NCBI RefSeq assembly: GCF_035046485.1
Contig: NC_085137.1
Location: 11,362,252 to 11,426,251 of the forward strand
Source: Aedes albopictus
Lineage: Eukaryota; Arthropoda; Insecta; Diptera; Culicidae
Direction of reading: 5' to 3'
Length of the DNA stretch: 64,000 nt
Positions within the stretch are counted from its first letter, which is position 1. Each line of letters starts with the position of its first letter. Under the pieces are notes generated by a model. It saw nothing but the letters and a program-made list of their open reading frames with translations, was not told the DNA's origin and made no database searches. A program made the translations under genes and the position numbers. Shown here in pieces: positions 1 through 10,720 of this stretch.

Positions 1-410
1 TGCAAAATTTCACCACCTTCCAGCTACCGCCGGCCGCAGCATCGGCGGATTCTTCCGTTTGGCATGCAAGGTTGTACATACCTACATCGGTCCTACAACA
101 CAAAGTTACAAGCTCGGATTCTGCTACTTTTTCTGTTGCGGTACTGCCGCGGGTCGTGCCCATCGACCGAAGCGCCGCCCTCCGTCGCCACTACCTTCCA
201 GCCCTGACGACGACGACGGCCAGCTCTGTGTCCATTAAAACAAATCTTAATCTTATCATATTTCTCTCAACTTATATTTATTTTGCTTCAGACATTGATT
301 TTCATTCGTACAATAAATTTTGTTTTTAAGAAGATTGAGTGTGTGGAGCATCCGGCGCTCGGTTGCGCCCCGGAGGGGCGGTGAGCGTGCGGACTGAGCT
401 TCCTTCTAGA
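1..410. other. GC-richer single-copy-looking sequence, no supportable gene
   Basis: This stretch is GC-richer than most of the window and shows none of the repeat families seen elsewhere. An open frame at 72-329 (85 codons) has no recognisable domain. I see no exon I can defend; it could be regulatory or the edge of a gene outside the window. Confidence 0.4.
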
Positions 411-426
411 GCAGTGGTTTTCAAAG
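411..426 (+). mobile_element. possible hAT-type terminal motif
   Basis: The string GCAGTGGTTTTCAAA resembles the CAGTGGTTCTCAAAC-type ends of many hAT elements. I did not find a matching inverted end nearby, so this is at best a truncated or decayed copy. Confidence 0.25.
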
Positions 427-439
427 AACTCTGCTGTGT

Positions 440-1384
440 AGTTCATGAACTTTCCGAAAATAATAATTTATTAAAGTTGTTAAACATTTCATATTACATT
501 TTTAAAATATGATTTTGATGCGAATGCATTCCTAAGTAAATGAAAAAGTATGTGCAATCCACATCTAATACTTTATATTTTCTTTCTTTCCAGGTACGTC
601 AAATTATCGTTGTGTATCGGTCTGTAAATGGTTTCTTTAATGTAGACAGTTCAACAATACCGCATACTGTTCGAGTTATATCCCAAATGGATGGTTAAGC
701 ACGTCTTGTAAATATCGTCTATACGGGATATTCTCAAACTTTTTCTTAATGTCAGTGGATTATGAAAATCAACGTCTCATTAGCTGGTTAATTGGTGGTC
801 TAATGGGTACTGCTTTTGATGCACAGATAGACCTGTGTTCAATCCCTGGTTTGCGTTTTACCCGCATAAGCCGCATAAGGATGCACGCAGCACATCGTGT
901 AAAGTACTGTTTTACTATCGCATATATGTACGGCGGAGGGACAATCATCATCGCATATGATCAGTGAATCAAAATTCATCCATCGCGCAACAATAACGAC
1001 AATGTGGCAACCTGAATTTGTCGTAACGAAAATCGAATAGGACAAAGATCGTGCACCACTAGTATAGAGATTTCTAAGCCTTTTTCGTTTTTGATTTTCG
1101 AGCGTTAACTTCGAGTCGGTAAACACTGCAACGCTACTGAATATGAATCATCGAAAAGTTTCGATTTTGGGTTAATAATAGTCTTGTTCAACGACGTAGG
1201 TTGAACTTGCTTGAAGTTGCTGCATCTCGCTCTTATCCGTTCGTGCAGTGATGGTGCCTTTGCCGTGCCTTCGATACCCCATTTCAACAAAACTTTGGTA
1301 TTAGAAATCATATCGTTTAACAGGCTTTTGATGTTAGGGCCTGAAATTCTTAAAAAAGCCGCAATCTTGAATTTTAAGGCACTA
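440..1384. other. unannotated AT-rich sequence
   Basis: No gene, tRNA-like box or repeat family seen elsewhere in the window was found here. Overlapping open frames of 60-95 codons on both strands at 749-1311 look like chance frames with no shared domain signature. Confidence 0.5.
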
Positions 1385-2500
1385 TTTTGGATTTAAGTCC
1401 ACCAATTTTTAAACTTTGGTCTCCATTTTTGAACTCCGGTTATCTTCCCCATACCAAATATACCCATATTGAATGATTTTAGAGCTTATAACTCCATTAA
1501 CAGCCGTCATCTTGAATTTGGAGTCGCCATCTTAGGTTCTGGACCGCCATATTGGATATTATGGTCGCCATTTTTTGACTCCGGATATCTTCTCCATACC
1601 AAATACAGTTTCTTACCGATTTTGGCAACACGAGTTGAATTTTATGTTGCCAAAATGGGGTGTTACTAAAACGGTTGAAAAATTTGTGATTCATTTTTGG
1701 GTTATTTGGGCGTTATTTTGGCTTATATTATAAATATGGACTCTTCTCAAGGTCTATGACGCTCCCCTTAGGCGACGGTCATGAATTACATATGTCATGA
1801 TTTGAAAAATTTTCATTTTTGCAAGACTTGATGAATTTTGTTTTTTTTTTTTTTTGGATAAGTAAGGCTAAAAATATGTGTTTAAAACGATTCAAAAATT
1901 TGTGTTGTCAAAATCGGTAAGTGTTGTGGTAGAAATAAAGTTTTCAGTGAAACTGGTAGCACTGGTATGATGTAACAGCGCACAGCTGATTGTTGTTTGC
2001 AGAGGTGAAAATAGCGCGAGTAGGAATACCAAAATGTAAGATTATTTTATGATAGATTTAAGAAAAATATGAATAATAAATTGAATTTCAGCATTGGAGC
2101 TGCTGCAATGAAAGCTGCTTCCGATAATTGTGTATTCGTGCTAGTGGAAATGTCAACCCCCAACAGTAAGCAATCGTTGCCAAAATCGGGAGTAGACAAA
2201 AACGGGTGTTGCTAAAATCGGTGTGAAACTGTATACCCGTATTGTATAGTTTTAGGGTCTAAAACGCTATTAAACAGCCGCCATATTGCATTTGGAGCAA
2301 TCATCTTGGATTTTAGAGGTATCTTTTCCATAACAAATATACCCTTATTGCACGGTTTTAGGGCTTAAAACTCCGTTAAACAGACGCCAACTTGATTTCG
2401 CACCACCATTTTGGATATTAGACCGCCATCTAGGATATTTTGGTCACCATTTTTTGGACTCCAGAAATTTTTCTCATATGAAATATACCCAACTAACATT
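1385..2500 (-). repeat. GCCATCTTGG-family dispersed repeat, split by a MITE
   Basis: The sequence repeats variants of 'GCCATCTTGGATTTT', 'CCATACCAAATATACCC' and 'AAACAGCCGCCATC' at 1385-1603 and again at 2234-2500. The same family occurs at 3940-4040 and 5030-5180, and on the opposite strand at 61130-61975. The flanks on each side of the 1606-2231 element join into one continuous repeat, so the MITE inserted into an existing copy. The strand is set relative to the fuller copy at 60.7-62.0 kb. Confidence 0.8.
1606..2231. mobile_element. TA-flanked inverted-repeat element (MITE)
   Basis: The ends are imperfect inverted repeats starting CAGTTTCTTACCGATTTTGG on the left and, read on the minus strand, CAGTTTCACACCGATTTTAG on the right. 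It is flanked by TA (1604-1605 and 2232-2233), the target typical of Tc1/mariner-type elements. There is no transposase-sized frame inside, so it is non-autonomous. A shorter related copy with the same 'ACCGATTTTGGCAA' end lies at 47083-47145. Confidence 0.85.
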
Positions 2501-3300
2501 TATTGTGGATGTAACGTCAACAAAGCGTCCTCAATACGGCTTGATGCTGAGTTACTGTTTTATACATATGAACGGAAGCTTCTCTGCAAGCCCTATACCA
2601 ATAATGAATCTGGCGAACTTAATCCACATGTATATGCTGTGTGAGCAGCTTCTAATGCCATCAAGTCATAGCTCTTTTCTCGGAACGCCGCATTTTCAGT
2701 TTTCTGACAGTTGTTAAATATGTAATAGTTATACGGCATCCCCAAATTAATCGATTCAATATAATTGGGTTATGGATGCCGTGACGCAATACATGTCTAA
2801 CTGGAATTATCGCTCATAAAATTGAATAATTAAGGTACTTGCCGCTACTTGGAATCGAGCTCCCGATCTCCGTATACACTGGTCCCGATGATGTCCTCGC
2901 TGCCACACTGCTATATATAAATAGCATAGAAAATAGTTCGTTTTGTTTTACTCCAGACAAGGCTTCATAATTGTACCAAAAGAAACCTTACCCAACTTCA
3001 TCTTGCTGCAAAAGCTTGTGAAACGTCAAACGCGATAATGTTTACATTGAACAAGCTATGTGGTTACGCCAGCAGGTTCTTCGTCACAGCTTCTAGCTAC
3101 GAAGCTGCTGTTTTGTGTATTTGGCAACATTACAGTGCATACTGTATAAAAGCAGCTGTTTAATATTTGGGACTGTTATTCGATTTGCACATCTTCCGGA
3201 GTTGGATTAATGTGCAATACAAGCAACCCAAATAATTTAACAACACAGAGATAAGTAGATAGCTGTAAAGTTTTTGTGTAGCGCTGCCGGTTTTTGCATT
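2501..3300. other. mixed AT-rich sequence with a weak tRNA-like block and a short duplication
   Basis: Around 2846-2915 the minus strand has a B-box-like 'GAGCTCGATTCC' but no clear A box, so it may be a decayed tRNA-derived SINE. The block at about 3140-3245 (CAGCTGTTT, TATTCGATTTG, CACATCTTCCGG) recurs diverged at about 3632-3735, on the other side of the 3309-3615 MITE. No gene was seen. Confidence 0.45.
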
Positions 3301-3308
3301 TGTCAGTA

Positions 3309-3615
3309 CAGTGGCGTTTCGGTTTTATCACTAGTCGTTTTAATCACTACTCGTTAATATTCACGGTTTTCTATTCGATTTTATCACGATTTTCATTTCG
3401 TTTTTATCACACTTGTTCTAAAACATTCCGAAACCAATATTAAATCAATTCAGCATTGCCCAGTCCACTAAAACTGGTAAAACAGGTGAACTACGACTCA
3501 CCTGCAGCTGAACGATTTTGAATACAAATTGACATTTATTTCTCGTTTCGTCAAACGGTTTGGTTTATTTCACGGTAAATTTGTTTTTGACCGTGATAAA
3601 ACCGAAAAACCACTG
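3309..3615. mobile_element. TA-flanked MITE, 307 bp
   Basis: Inverted ends are CAGTGGCGTTTCGGTTTTAT on the left and, on the minus strand, CAGTGGTTTTTCGGTTTTAT on the right. TA dinucleotides flank it at 3307-3308 and 3616-3617. The interior has no coding capacity. This is the signature of a non-autonomous Tc1/mariner-like element. Confidence 0.85.
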
Positions 3616-3939
3616 TATTACGAGTTGTAGTGTATAGTAGCAGCTGTTTTGATAGTGGAGACTCCTATTCGATTTGTTCAAGTTTTCACATCTTCCGGGA
3701 AATCTCCCGAAGTTGGAATAGAGTGCAGTAAATGCAGCCTCAGTGACAAGTGATTGATTTCTGAAAACTGAATGTGGTAGCTGTATGGTGCTTGTTTTGC
3801 AGCCGTGTATTAGCTTAGTAGGTTTATATTGACTAGCTTCCCTTTTATTCAGAGTTGACTGCTTCAATTCATTGATAACACAACAGAAAGCAATTGACTG
3901 AAGCTTTCAGCGCCGAAAATGTGAGTTGGGAAGCTCAAA

Positions 3940-4040
3940 AATGTATTAGCAGTCGCCATATTGAATTTGGAGTCACCATTTTGGATTTTAGACCGCCATC
4001 TTGGATATTTGGTCACCACGTTTGGACTCCAGACAACTTC
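3940..4040 (-). repeat. GCCATCTTGG-family fragment
   Basis: A short copy with 'AGTCGCCATATTGAATTTGG', 'GACCGCCATCTTGGATATT' and 'GGACTCCAGA', matching the family at 1385-2500 and 60.7-62.0 kb. Confidence 0.75.
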
Positions 4041-4253
4041 CCAGAATATGGTTAAGGTTGGTTTAAGGAAATTAAGTTGCAAGTGGAGTTAAGGGGGGAT
4101 GGGGTTCGTTTGGGACTATTTTCCTAAGAACTTTCTTGAGTATAAGTCATCGAATCTACATGCATAAGTTGTGTGCTTAAATGATTGAATAGAAGCATGC
4201 TTATACAGCCTCATGCAACATTGTGCTGTCAGGTGGTAATTTCAATGATGCGC

Positions 4254-4960
4254 CCCCCCCCCCCCCCCCAAATCCCCTGTAACACCTTTGAAATCTTCCG
4301 AAACCCCAGAAAACGCCTGTGTAACGCCTCTGAAACCCGTCAAAAATCATCTGAAGCAGTCAGAAATACCGTCGAAATCCCTCTAAAACCCCCTCGGACC
4401 CCATGTAACGCACCTGACACCCTCAGAAACCCCCGAAAACGCCTTCGTAACGTTGGCTTCCACAGTTATTAATTGAAGGGCTTTCTTTGCCTGCCATTGC
4501 ATGAATTTGTACATTGTGCATTGTGTGGCAGGTACAATGATACACTATGAGTCGAGAAAATTTTCCCGACCAGAACGGGAATCGAACCCGCCGTCTCCGG
4601 ATTAGCGATCCAAAGCCTTAACCACTAGGCTAATTTGAGACCCCATGTAAGGCACCTGAGACCTTCAGAAACCCCCGAAAACGCCTTCGTATCGCCTGAG
4701 TAACGCCTCTGAAACTCGCCAAAAATCATCTGAAGCTTTCTGAAATGCCCTCGAAATCTCCTTATAACCCCATCGGATCTCATGTAACACAACTGAGACC
4801 CATTCGAAACTTCCCAAAAACCCTTAAAGAACACCTCCCCCCCCCACCCCAGGGCAACGCCTTTGACACTCGCCCCCTTCCTGAAACCCCCATGGAATTC
4901 CACTGAAATCCCGCATGGCCCCCTTTAAATCTCCAGGTCACTCGCCATTCTTAAACTTCT
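4254..4960. repeat. degenerate C-rich 'GAAACCCC' repeat interrupted by a SINE
   Basis: It starts with a homopolymeric C run (about 4252-4270), then many variants of 'GAAACCCCC', 'GAAAACGCC', 'ATGTAACGC' and 'CTGAAACC'. The segment 'CCCCATGTAACGCACCTGA' before the SINE recurs nearly unchanged after it (about 4401 and 4641). The frames here are proline- and arginine-rich by composition and are not genes. Confidence 0.75.
4456..4640 (-). mobile_element. tRNA-derived SINE, 3'-truncated, minus orientation
   Basis: On the minus strand the head reads as a tRNA-like RNA polymerase III promoter: an A box in 'TAGCCTAGTGGTTAAGGC' and a B box 'GGGTTCGATTCCCG' (plus-strand positions about 4568-4634). The body 'TTTGCCTGCCATTGCATGAA' matches the longer copy at 14404-14670. 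The (GAA)n tail is missing. It resembles the Aedes Feilai-type SINEs. Confidence 0.8.
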
Positions 4961-5029
4961 TTAAATCCATTTAGGTAACGAATCCATTTTTGTAAAAATT
5001 ATATTTAGGCAGTCCCGACTCGTTACCTA

Positions 5030-5500
5030 AATGGAGGTTTTGGTGTACCAAATATACCCATATTGTATGATTTTAGAGCCTAAAACTTTGCTAAACAGCC
5101 ACCATCTTGAATTTAGAGCCGCCATCTTGAATTTTGGGCCGACATTGTGGAATTTCTGGTCTCCAGTGTTGATTGGCATACACAATTCGTCAGCAATGGT
5201 CAAGGTTACAAAAAATCGGTGCAATTTGATGGGATTTGTCTCATTTTTATTTATGCCCAGTTCCACCAGTGCTGGTCCTGAACACCATAATGACTATAAC
5301 TTCGGAACGCCTTGACTGATCCGGGTAATTTTCAACAGCAAACAATGTGATACAATTCCGGTTCGATTCGTGCTAAAATCCGTAAAACCGGCTAATGGGA
5401 ACTGCCTTAAAAGTGAGTGAACTTTTTTGCACACAGCCATTAATACATACACATACAGTTATCATCTTAATTCGTCGAACTGAGTTGATTGGTATATGTG
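5030..5500 (-). repeat. inverted copy of the 60.7-61.2 kb repeat family
   Basis: Read on the minus strand this segment parallels 60740-61150. Shared strings include 'AACTCAGTTCGACGAATT', the ACATACACATACA/TGTATGTGTG tract, 'CCATTAGCCGG/CCATTGGACG', 'CACCAGTGCTGG', 'TTGTGCGGAAATCAACACC'-like sequence and 'AAGATGGCGGC'. The 5031-5315 frame is an accident of this repeat. Confidence 0.8.
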
Positions 5501-5549
5501 CTTTGAACCTCCGAGCCTTTAATCAAAAATTCTTTTGGTGTACGAGAAA

Positions 5550-5935
5550 GACAAACTCCTGGATAATTACCGGAGTACTTTCCGAAGAAAATTCTGCGGT
5601 TTTACTCAAGAGATCCTCTTGAAATCCCCCCTGGGAGTTCCTTCTAAAATTTACCAGAAGGTTCTTCCTGTGATTCTTTCAATAGTTTTACTGGGATTCC
5701 ATCAGAATTCAATCTGGAACTCGGCCAGTAATCCCTCCATGAGCTCCCTCTGGGATTCCTCTAGGCGTTTCCCCCGCGATTCCAGTTGGAGTTTTCTTTG
5801 GGACCCTTAAAGGAGTTTCTTTCGGAATTCATTTATTACTTTATTGTTGGATTTCTTCAAGAGCGTCTGGTACACTCCCTCTCGAGTATTATTGGGAATT
5901 TCGCTAGGATTTTCTACAGGGGTTTCCCCAAGGGT
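5550..5935. repeat. degenerate AATTCC array
   Basis: Imperfect repeats around 'GGAATTCCTTCAGGATTTC' with no fixed unit. The same low-complexity family fills about 11.9-14, 42-43.8, 44.7-45.2, 49.4-50.7 and 62.4-64 kb. The open frame at 5535-5810 comes from composition. Confidence 0.75.
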
Positions 5936-5944
5936 TCGTTTTCT

Positions 5945-6034
5945 TTTTCTTAGTGCTCAAAGAACACTAATGCAGCTAAGATAAGGTAGGTAAGTTTCAG
6001 GGGGAACGTAGAGCCACAAGAAGAAGAAGAATAC
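5945..6034 (+). mobile_element. SINE 3' fragment with (GAA)n tail
   Basis: 'AGTGCTCAAAGAACACTAA' and 'GTAGAGCCACAAGAAGAAGA' are the reverse complement of the distal part of the 14404-14670 SINE. Only the tail-proximal part is present, a typical 5'-truncated retroposon. Confidence 0.75.
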
Positions 6035-6057
6035 ATCCTTAGCATGATCTGGCTGAA

Positions 6058-6290
6058 TACAGTAGTGGCCAAAATTATAGGCAGTGATAATGATACGATG
6101 CATAGATCGACAAAGCTTTCTTCGTGTTCGCTTAACTCAAATGCAAATGCGAATCAAATGCGAATATAAGTGTTTATTGATCACGAAATAAAATTACATT
6201 GTTTCAAACGTCTAGCAGAACTTAACGAAGGAGTACGAATTAAAATCGTGAATTTGGTCGTACATTGTCTGGCCAAAATTATAGGCACTT
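6058..6290. mobile_element. paired Tc1-like end motifs in direct orientation
   Basis: 'GGCCAAAATTATAGGCA' occurs twice in the same orientation, near 6067 and 6271, each preceded by an ACAGT/ACATTG-like end. In a complete Tc1-type element the two ends would be inverted, so this is a rearranged or partial copy. Confidence 0.45.
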
Positions 6291-6432
6291 TGTCGACCTT
6301 CCAAACAAAGATTGATATTATATCTCAGACGTAAGTAAGTCTTTCATTATTCTGTTTAGCAGAGGTGTTAGTATGGTTTAGAATCGAGATCACTAGTTTG
6401 TGAGTTTGTTTTTTGGTGTATTTTATCAAATG

Positions 6433-6854
6433 AGGGACCCCGAATCAAAGGGGTGTAAGTGACCATTTGGTTTCATTCACAAATATTATAACGCCGAAAA
6501 TGGCCTTTTCTGACACCCACCCACCTCAACACTTTTTACATGGGGAGAATTTTTTTCGTTCGAGCTGGTAACACCACAACGGACACCCACCCACCCCCTC
6601 CAGCGTTATGACATTTGTGAACAAGCCCTTTTGTCAAATTTGAGCTGAAAATATTATAAAATTCTTCAGATTTCAAGCTTTTAGGAACTTTTTTAAGATT
6701 ATTTTTACGATGATTAGAAAAATTACAATATATCGTAGAAAATTGGGTTGATTCCATACATTTTGTATGGGATGAAAAATTGGTGAAAAACTTCAAACCT
6801 CATTTACTCGAAAGTGGGTTTTTGTCACTTACACCCCTTTGCTTCTAACCCCCT
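6433..6854 (+). mobile_element. MITE of the 'AAGGGGTGTAAGTGAC' family, copy 1
   Basis: The left end is AGGGACCCCGAATCAAAGG and continues into GGTGTAAGTGAC. The right end, on the minus strand, is AGGGGGTTAGAAGCAAAGG with the same continuation. CAAATG occurs on both sides (6427-6432 and 6855-6860), a likely target duplication. There is no coding capacity. Confidence 0.8.
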
Positions 6855-6925
6855 CAAATGTCAATGAGAGCTATCTCGAGATTCATGTGATTTCTAACTT
6901 ATGAAATTGCAGTTAATAATAAATG

Positions 6926-7190
6926 AGGGGGTTAGAAGCAAAGGGGTGTAAGTGACAAAAACCCACTTTCGAGTAAATGAGCTTTAAAGTTTTTCATCAA
7001 TTTTTCATCCCATACAAAATATATGGAGTTTCAAAATCCACCCAATTTTCTACGATTTATTGTAATTTTTCCAATCAACGTAAACATAATCTTAAAAAAG
7101 TTCCTGAAAGCTTGAAACCTGAAGAATTGTTTGGTATGCTCAGCCCAAAATCGACAAAATGGTAACTTACGCTTTTTTGATTCTGGTACT
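6926..7190 (-). mobile_element. MITE of the 'AAGGGGTGTAAGTGAC' family, copy 2, inverted
   Basis: It begins with AGGGGGTTAGAAGCAAAGG and matches the right half of copy 1 (6615-6854) as a reverse complement for about 240 bp, ending in a decayed version of the other terminus. The two copies face each other across about 70 bp, so the locus forms a long hairpin. A fragment of the family is at about 19795-19862. Confidence 0.75.
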
Positions 7191-7460
7191 CGATGAATCT
7201 TTTTCAATTTCGTTTTGTGTTACAGCTGATACCTAAGGTTTTCATATGCAGCAACTTTAGAGGTTTCCCTAGAATATGATCATTTCCGTCAGTACCATCA
7301 TGTTTCGCGATAGTTCAATGGGAACGACCACGTGCTCCAACATACTAGACCTGAAGTTTGGATCAAGCAAGCTGTGCTATAACCAACTATAACCGTCACA
7401 GTTTTGCAAGCTCTAACCGTGGAAACGGTGACAACCAAGGTGGAAACTCAGATTGCTGAT
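7191..7460. other. no feature seen
   Basis: Ordinary AT-rich sequence, without tRNA-like boxes, recognisable inverted repeats or a defensible coding frame. Confidence 0.5.
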
Positions 7461-7530
7461 CAAACAATTGCATTATGGTTTATAATGCAACCGAAATGAG
7501 TTGCATTATGAACCATAATGCAATTGTTTG
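7461..7530. repeat. near-perfect 70-bp hairpin
   Basis: Arms of 31 bp (7461-7491 and 7500-7530) begin CAAACAATTGCATTATGGTT and pair with a single mismatch around an 8-bp loop. Each arm contains its own smaller inverted repeat (GCATTAT/ATAATGC), so it could extrude a branched cruciform or fold as a stable RNA stem. Confidence 0.85.
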
Positions 7531-7671
7531 AAATAGTGCGACAAAGTAGGTTGTTTCGGTGCCAAAACGGCAAGTGTAAAGCAAGAATTTATAGTGACGA
7601 GTTGCAAAAATGTACTTATGTAGTTGATGATGACCTATTATGAAATAAGAATTACATATAAAATTGCCTAA

Positions 7672-7735
7672 ATCCGGATTAGAACTCGAGACCTGTCGAT
7701 TGCCAGCCGCATGCCTTCCTATCTGCGCCATCCTA
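7672..7735 (-). mobile_element. degenerate tRNA-like sequence, probable old SINE head
   Basis: On the minus strand 'GGCGCAGATAGGAAGGCA' resembles an A box and 'TCGAGTTCTAATCCGG' a B box at the right spacing. The stems are poor, so it is a tRNA-derived relic and not a working tRNA. The flanking sequence to 8030 has no further recognised feature. Confidence 0.4.
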
Positions 7736-8094
7736 AAGATGATGAGATGCAGCACCCAAAGCGAATAATCTTCCCATGACTCAATAATGATCACTCTCGA
7801 ACTTGTGTTCAGCAGTGGTGAATTAGCACAGCACGTGCTAATCAACTGAACAACGCCTTATACTTCAACAGCTGTTCAGCGCAAAACACGTGTTAAAATT
7901 TATCATATTTTGCACATATAATCTGCCAAACGTTTTCTACCAATAAAAGTGCATTAACTAAACGAAAAATACATAGGACCTACTCTTCACATATAGTTTA
8001 GTAGGTCCTGTATAAAAATATTACATTAAGAGAGTTTAACCCTCAACAGGATACCTAAAATAAAGGTCCGTTTCGGGACCCTGGGGTCCATTGG

Positions 8095-8235
8095 ACCCCA
8101 ACATATATTCTCGCGTAGCTCGTGATCCTTATTTTTTAAAAGAGTGATGTTTTCAGCAAAGATATTGGGTAAGTCAATGCCTATTTAGTGATGAAAAATT
8201 TAGTTCGGAAAATTTCCGCTAGGCGGCGCTAGAGA
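8095..8235 (-). repeat. diverged single units of the 143-bp satellite family
   Basis: On the minus strand it carries 'CTAGCGCCGCCTAGCGG' followed by sequence ending in a 'TTTGCTGAAAAC' block, the order seen in the array at 32.2-34.8 kb. A second diverged unit is at about 8585-8680 and plus-strand ones are at about 9200-9300 and 9925-10040. Confidence 0.5.
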
Positions 8236-8363
8236 GCATTCAAAGTGCCTCTAATAAATACAGTGGAACGTGCCTAAGCAAGCGGAGAAGGCGTACATAA
8301 CAATAGGGTAAATCGCACTTCTGTAGATGAGTAAACATACACATATGTCTGTCGGCCCAAAAA

Positions 8364-8530
8364 GGTTCGTTCAAATATTACGTAACGCTATGGGAGAGCA
8401 AGAAAGTTTAGCGCTGTGTTACGCTTTTTACAAAATTTCATAATTTCCCACTCAAAACTTGGAAAAGTACTAAAAAGGGGGAAGTACTAAAATTTGCAAA
8501 TTTGGCGTTACGTAATATTTGAATGAACCC
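8364..8530. mobile_element. short MITE with 'TTCAAATATTACGTAACGC' ends
   Basis: The inverted ends GGTTCGTTCAAATATTACGT and, on the minus strand, GGGTTCATTCAAATATTACG bound 167 bp. A-rich flanks make the target duplication unclear. Confidence 0.8.
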
Positions 8531-8694
8531 AAAACAGACATCACAGATAAACAGACGTAACACTGATGAATTTAACATCTCCCATACCACAAGATCCTGA
8601 TAACTTATAGAGTTGGTGTCTTCGCAAAAGTCGTTTGATTTGATATCCCACCACTAGGTGGAGCTGATGAGCATAAAACATTTTCTATCTCAGG

Positions 8695-9035
8695 ATCCTG
8701 ATGAGTTCCTGAAACAATCCTGGGTGGAATTCCTGAAAAAAAAATTAGAGGAATTTCAAGCTTTCGTAGATAAATTCATGGAGGAATCTTGAGAGGAATG
8801 ACTGTAAGAATCCCTGTGTTAATTTCTGCAAATAATCCCAGGTGGAGTTCTTTTAGAAATTTTGGAATGGGTATACCTGGAGCAATTGTCGACGGAATTA
8901 TTTGTGTCAATTCTGTAGAACTCCTGAAGCAACAACTGGAACATCCTTCAAGGCATCATGAGGGAATCCTTAAGAAATTCCTGAATCCCCGAAGAAATTT
9001 GTAGGAAAATACCGTTAGAAATTCTGGTAGGGATC
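8695..9035. repeat. degenerate AATTCC array
   Basis: Imperfect 'GGAATTCCTGAAGAAATTC' repeats, same family as the long arrays elsewhere. Confidence 0.7.
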
Positions 9036-9446
9036 AACCAGGCTTTTTTTTTCAAGATTCACCCCATCGCCACCTGGTAGGAGAATTTCGCTCTAATAAT
9101 TACGGGCAATACATATTTAGCTAGACGAAAATCTTTGCAGAAAACAATAAAATTATATCTTATCGTTGAACTGAGATATCAAAGAAAAAACTTATTGTAC
9201 AAAAGCGCCATCTAGTGAAATAATTTCCAAACAAAGATTATTGATATTGAAAAGTTACATTCATCTGAGTAATTCAGCCGAAGACATCAACGTCGATTTT
9301 TTTAATGAGACATCAACGTTACAAATGTATATTACTTTTTGAAATGGTTCGAAAGTCTTTTCAATGTGTAATCTTTTCACCTACATTAGCGCTAATTGGT
9401 GAGTCAATTCAGAAATAAATTATCCACCAAATAGGAAGTATTGGTA

Positions 9447-9667
9447 TTGTTCTTCTTCTTCTTCTTCTTGGCGTAACGTCCTCATTGGGACAAAGCCTGC
9501 TTCTCAGCTTAGTGTTCTATGAGCACTTCCACAGTTATTAACTGAGAGCTTCCTCTGCCAATGACCATTTTGCATGCGTATATCGTGTGGCAGGCACGAA
9601 GATACTCTATGCCCAAGGAAGTCAAGGAAATTTCCTTTACGAAAAGATCCTGGACCGACCGGGAATC
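9447..9667 (-). mobile_element. Feilai-like SINE lacking its tRNA head
   Basis: A (TTC)n run at 9450-9470 is the (GAA)n tail on the minus strand. 'GGCGTAACGTCCTCATTGGG', 'CTTCCACAGTTATTAACTGA', 'GTGTGGCAGGCACGA' and 'GATCCTGGACCGACCGGGAA' follow. It stops where the tRNA-like B box should begin (9667). The 9587-9826 frame is not a gene. Confidence 0.85.
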
Positions 9668-10289
9668 GGTATTGGTATTGTTAATGTAAGTAAATATATT
9701 GCATCAAGACATATTGTATTAAAACATTCACCTCAAAGAAGTTTCCTTTTTTGGGGAAGTTTGTCTCTCGGGTATCTAAAATGCTGGGCAACATTAAAAT
9801 ATGTATTATTCCTCAATAGTTTTTGAAGTATTACACACTTTTGCCGAAGACACAAACATTCTATACATTCAGAATATCAAGATATTTAAGCATGATATAA
9901 CTTTCACTCCGTAATTTTAATGCACACTAGCGCCATCTACTGGGCTAATTTCGATGCAATTTAATTATCGTAAGATTACCCTTGATCTATTGAACAATTT
10001 TATCGAAGACAGCATTATTCTAGAAAGTCACGATCGAAAGATACAATCATTTGTACCGTGGGGTCCAATGGACCCCAGGGGTACAAAATCGCCCGGTTCA
10101 ACTTTTGCATCGAAAATAATCCATAGTAAGCCATGAAACTATTGGTATTTTTGCACAAGTAACTCATTGCGGTGTAGTTTAAAGGTACTGAAAAAATGGG
10201 GCTGATATTTCAATCCAAACTTTATTGCGACCACGTCAAAGTGGCTCTGGGGTCCAATGGACCCCAGGTATCCGTTAGAGGGTTAAAAA

Positions 10290-10720
10290 CGTTGAAAACA
10301 CTTGGCACTTTTATTGATCGAAAAATGATAAATTTCCAAATGACACTCTGAACATATGCAGATTTTTCACATTTTTTGTAGTGAATATAAAACCTCAAAC
10401 GAAGCTGTATATGAAAGCCTTAGGTATAAGCTGCATCACAAAAAAAAATGAAAAAGTTTCATCGAGTACATATTGAGATATAATGTTTTAAAAATATGTT
10501 CGAAAATCTTATAAGTTTTACTAAAAGTTCTATAACTTTCAGAAAACCTATTCGATCTCGCTCAAAATTTTACCAATGGAGCTTTGATATATGGTTCATG
10601 ATTGATCAAAATTTCAGCGTATTTGATTGATGTATAAAAAAGTTATGAACATTTGCATGAAAAATTATTTTGATCAAAAAATTGCTGTACGGACAATTGT
10701 TTGATACCCTGTAGTTAGGT
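10290..10720. other. AT-rich sequence, no feature seen
   Basis: No gene, tRNA-like box or recognised repeat was seen here. Confidence 0.5.

Larger units (their letters stand above)
8040..10282. mobile_element. TTAA-flanked composite element with piggyBac-like ends
   Basis: The ends are CCCTCAACAGGATACC on the left and, on the minus strand, CCCTCTAACGGATACC on the right, directly flanked by TTAA at 8036-8039 and 10283-10286, the piggyBac target. The palindrome GGGGTCCATTGGACCCC lies just inside each end (about 8083 and 10245) and again near 10061. No transposase frame is present. The interior holds a MITE, an AATTCC stretch and a SINE. Two separate elements sharing ends is an alternative reading. 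Confidence 0.6.

Noticed and set aside
3565..4082. Adjacent minus-strand frames (100 and 72 codons) that might be an integrated viral fragment
   Set aside because: The first covers a MITE end and the second a GCCATCTTGG repeat. No viral protein signature was seen here or elsewhere in the window.
4568..4634. Possible functional tRNA gene on the minus strand
   Set aside because: The same sequence recurs at 14600-14668 as the head of a longer SINE. Acceptor pairing is poor.
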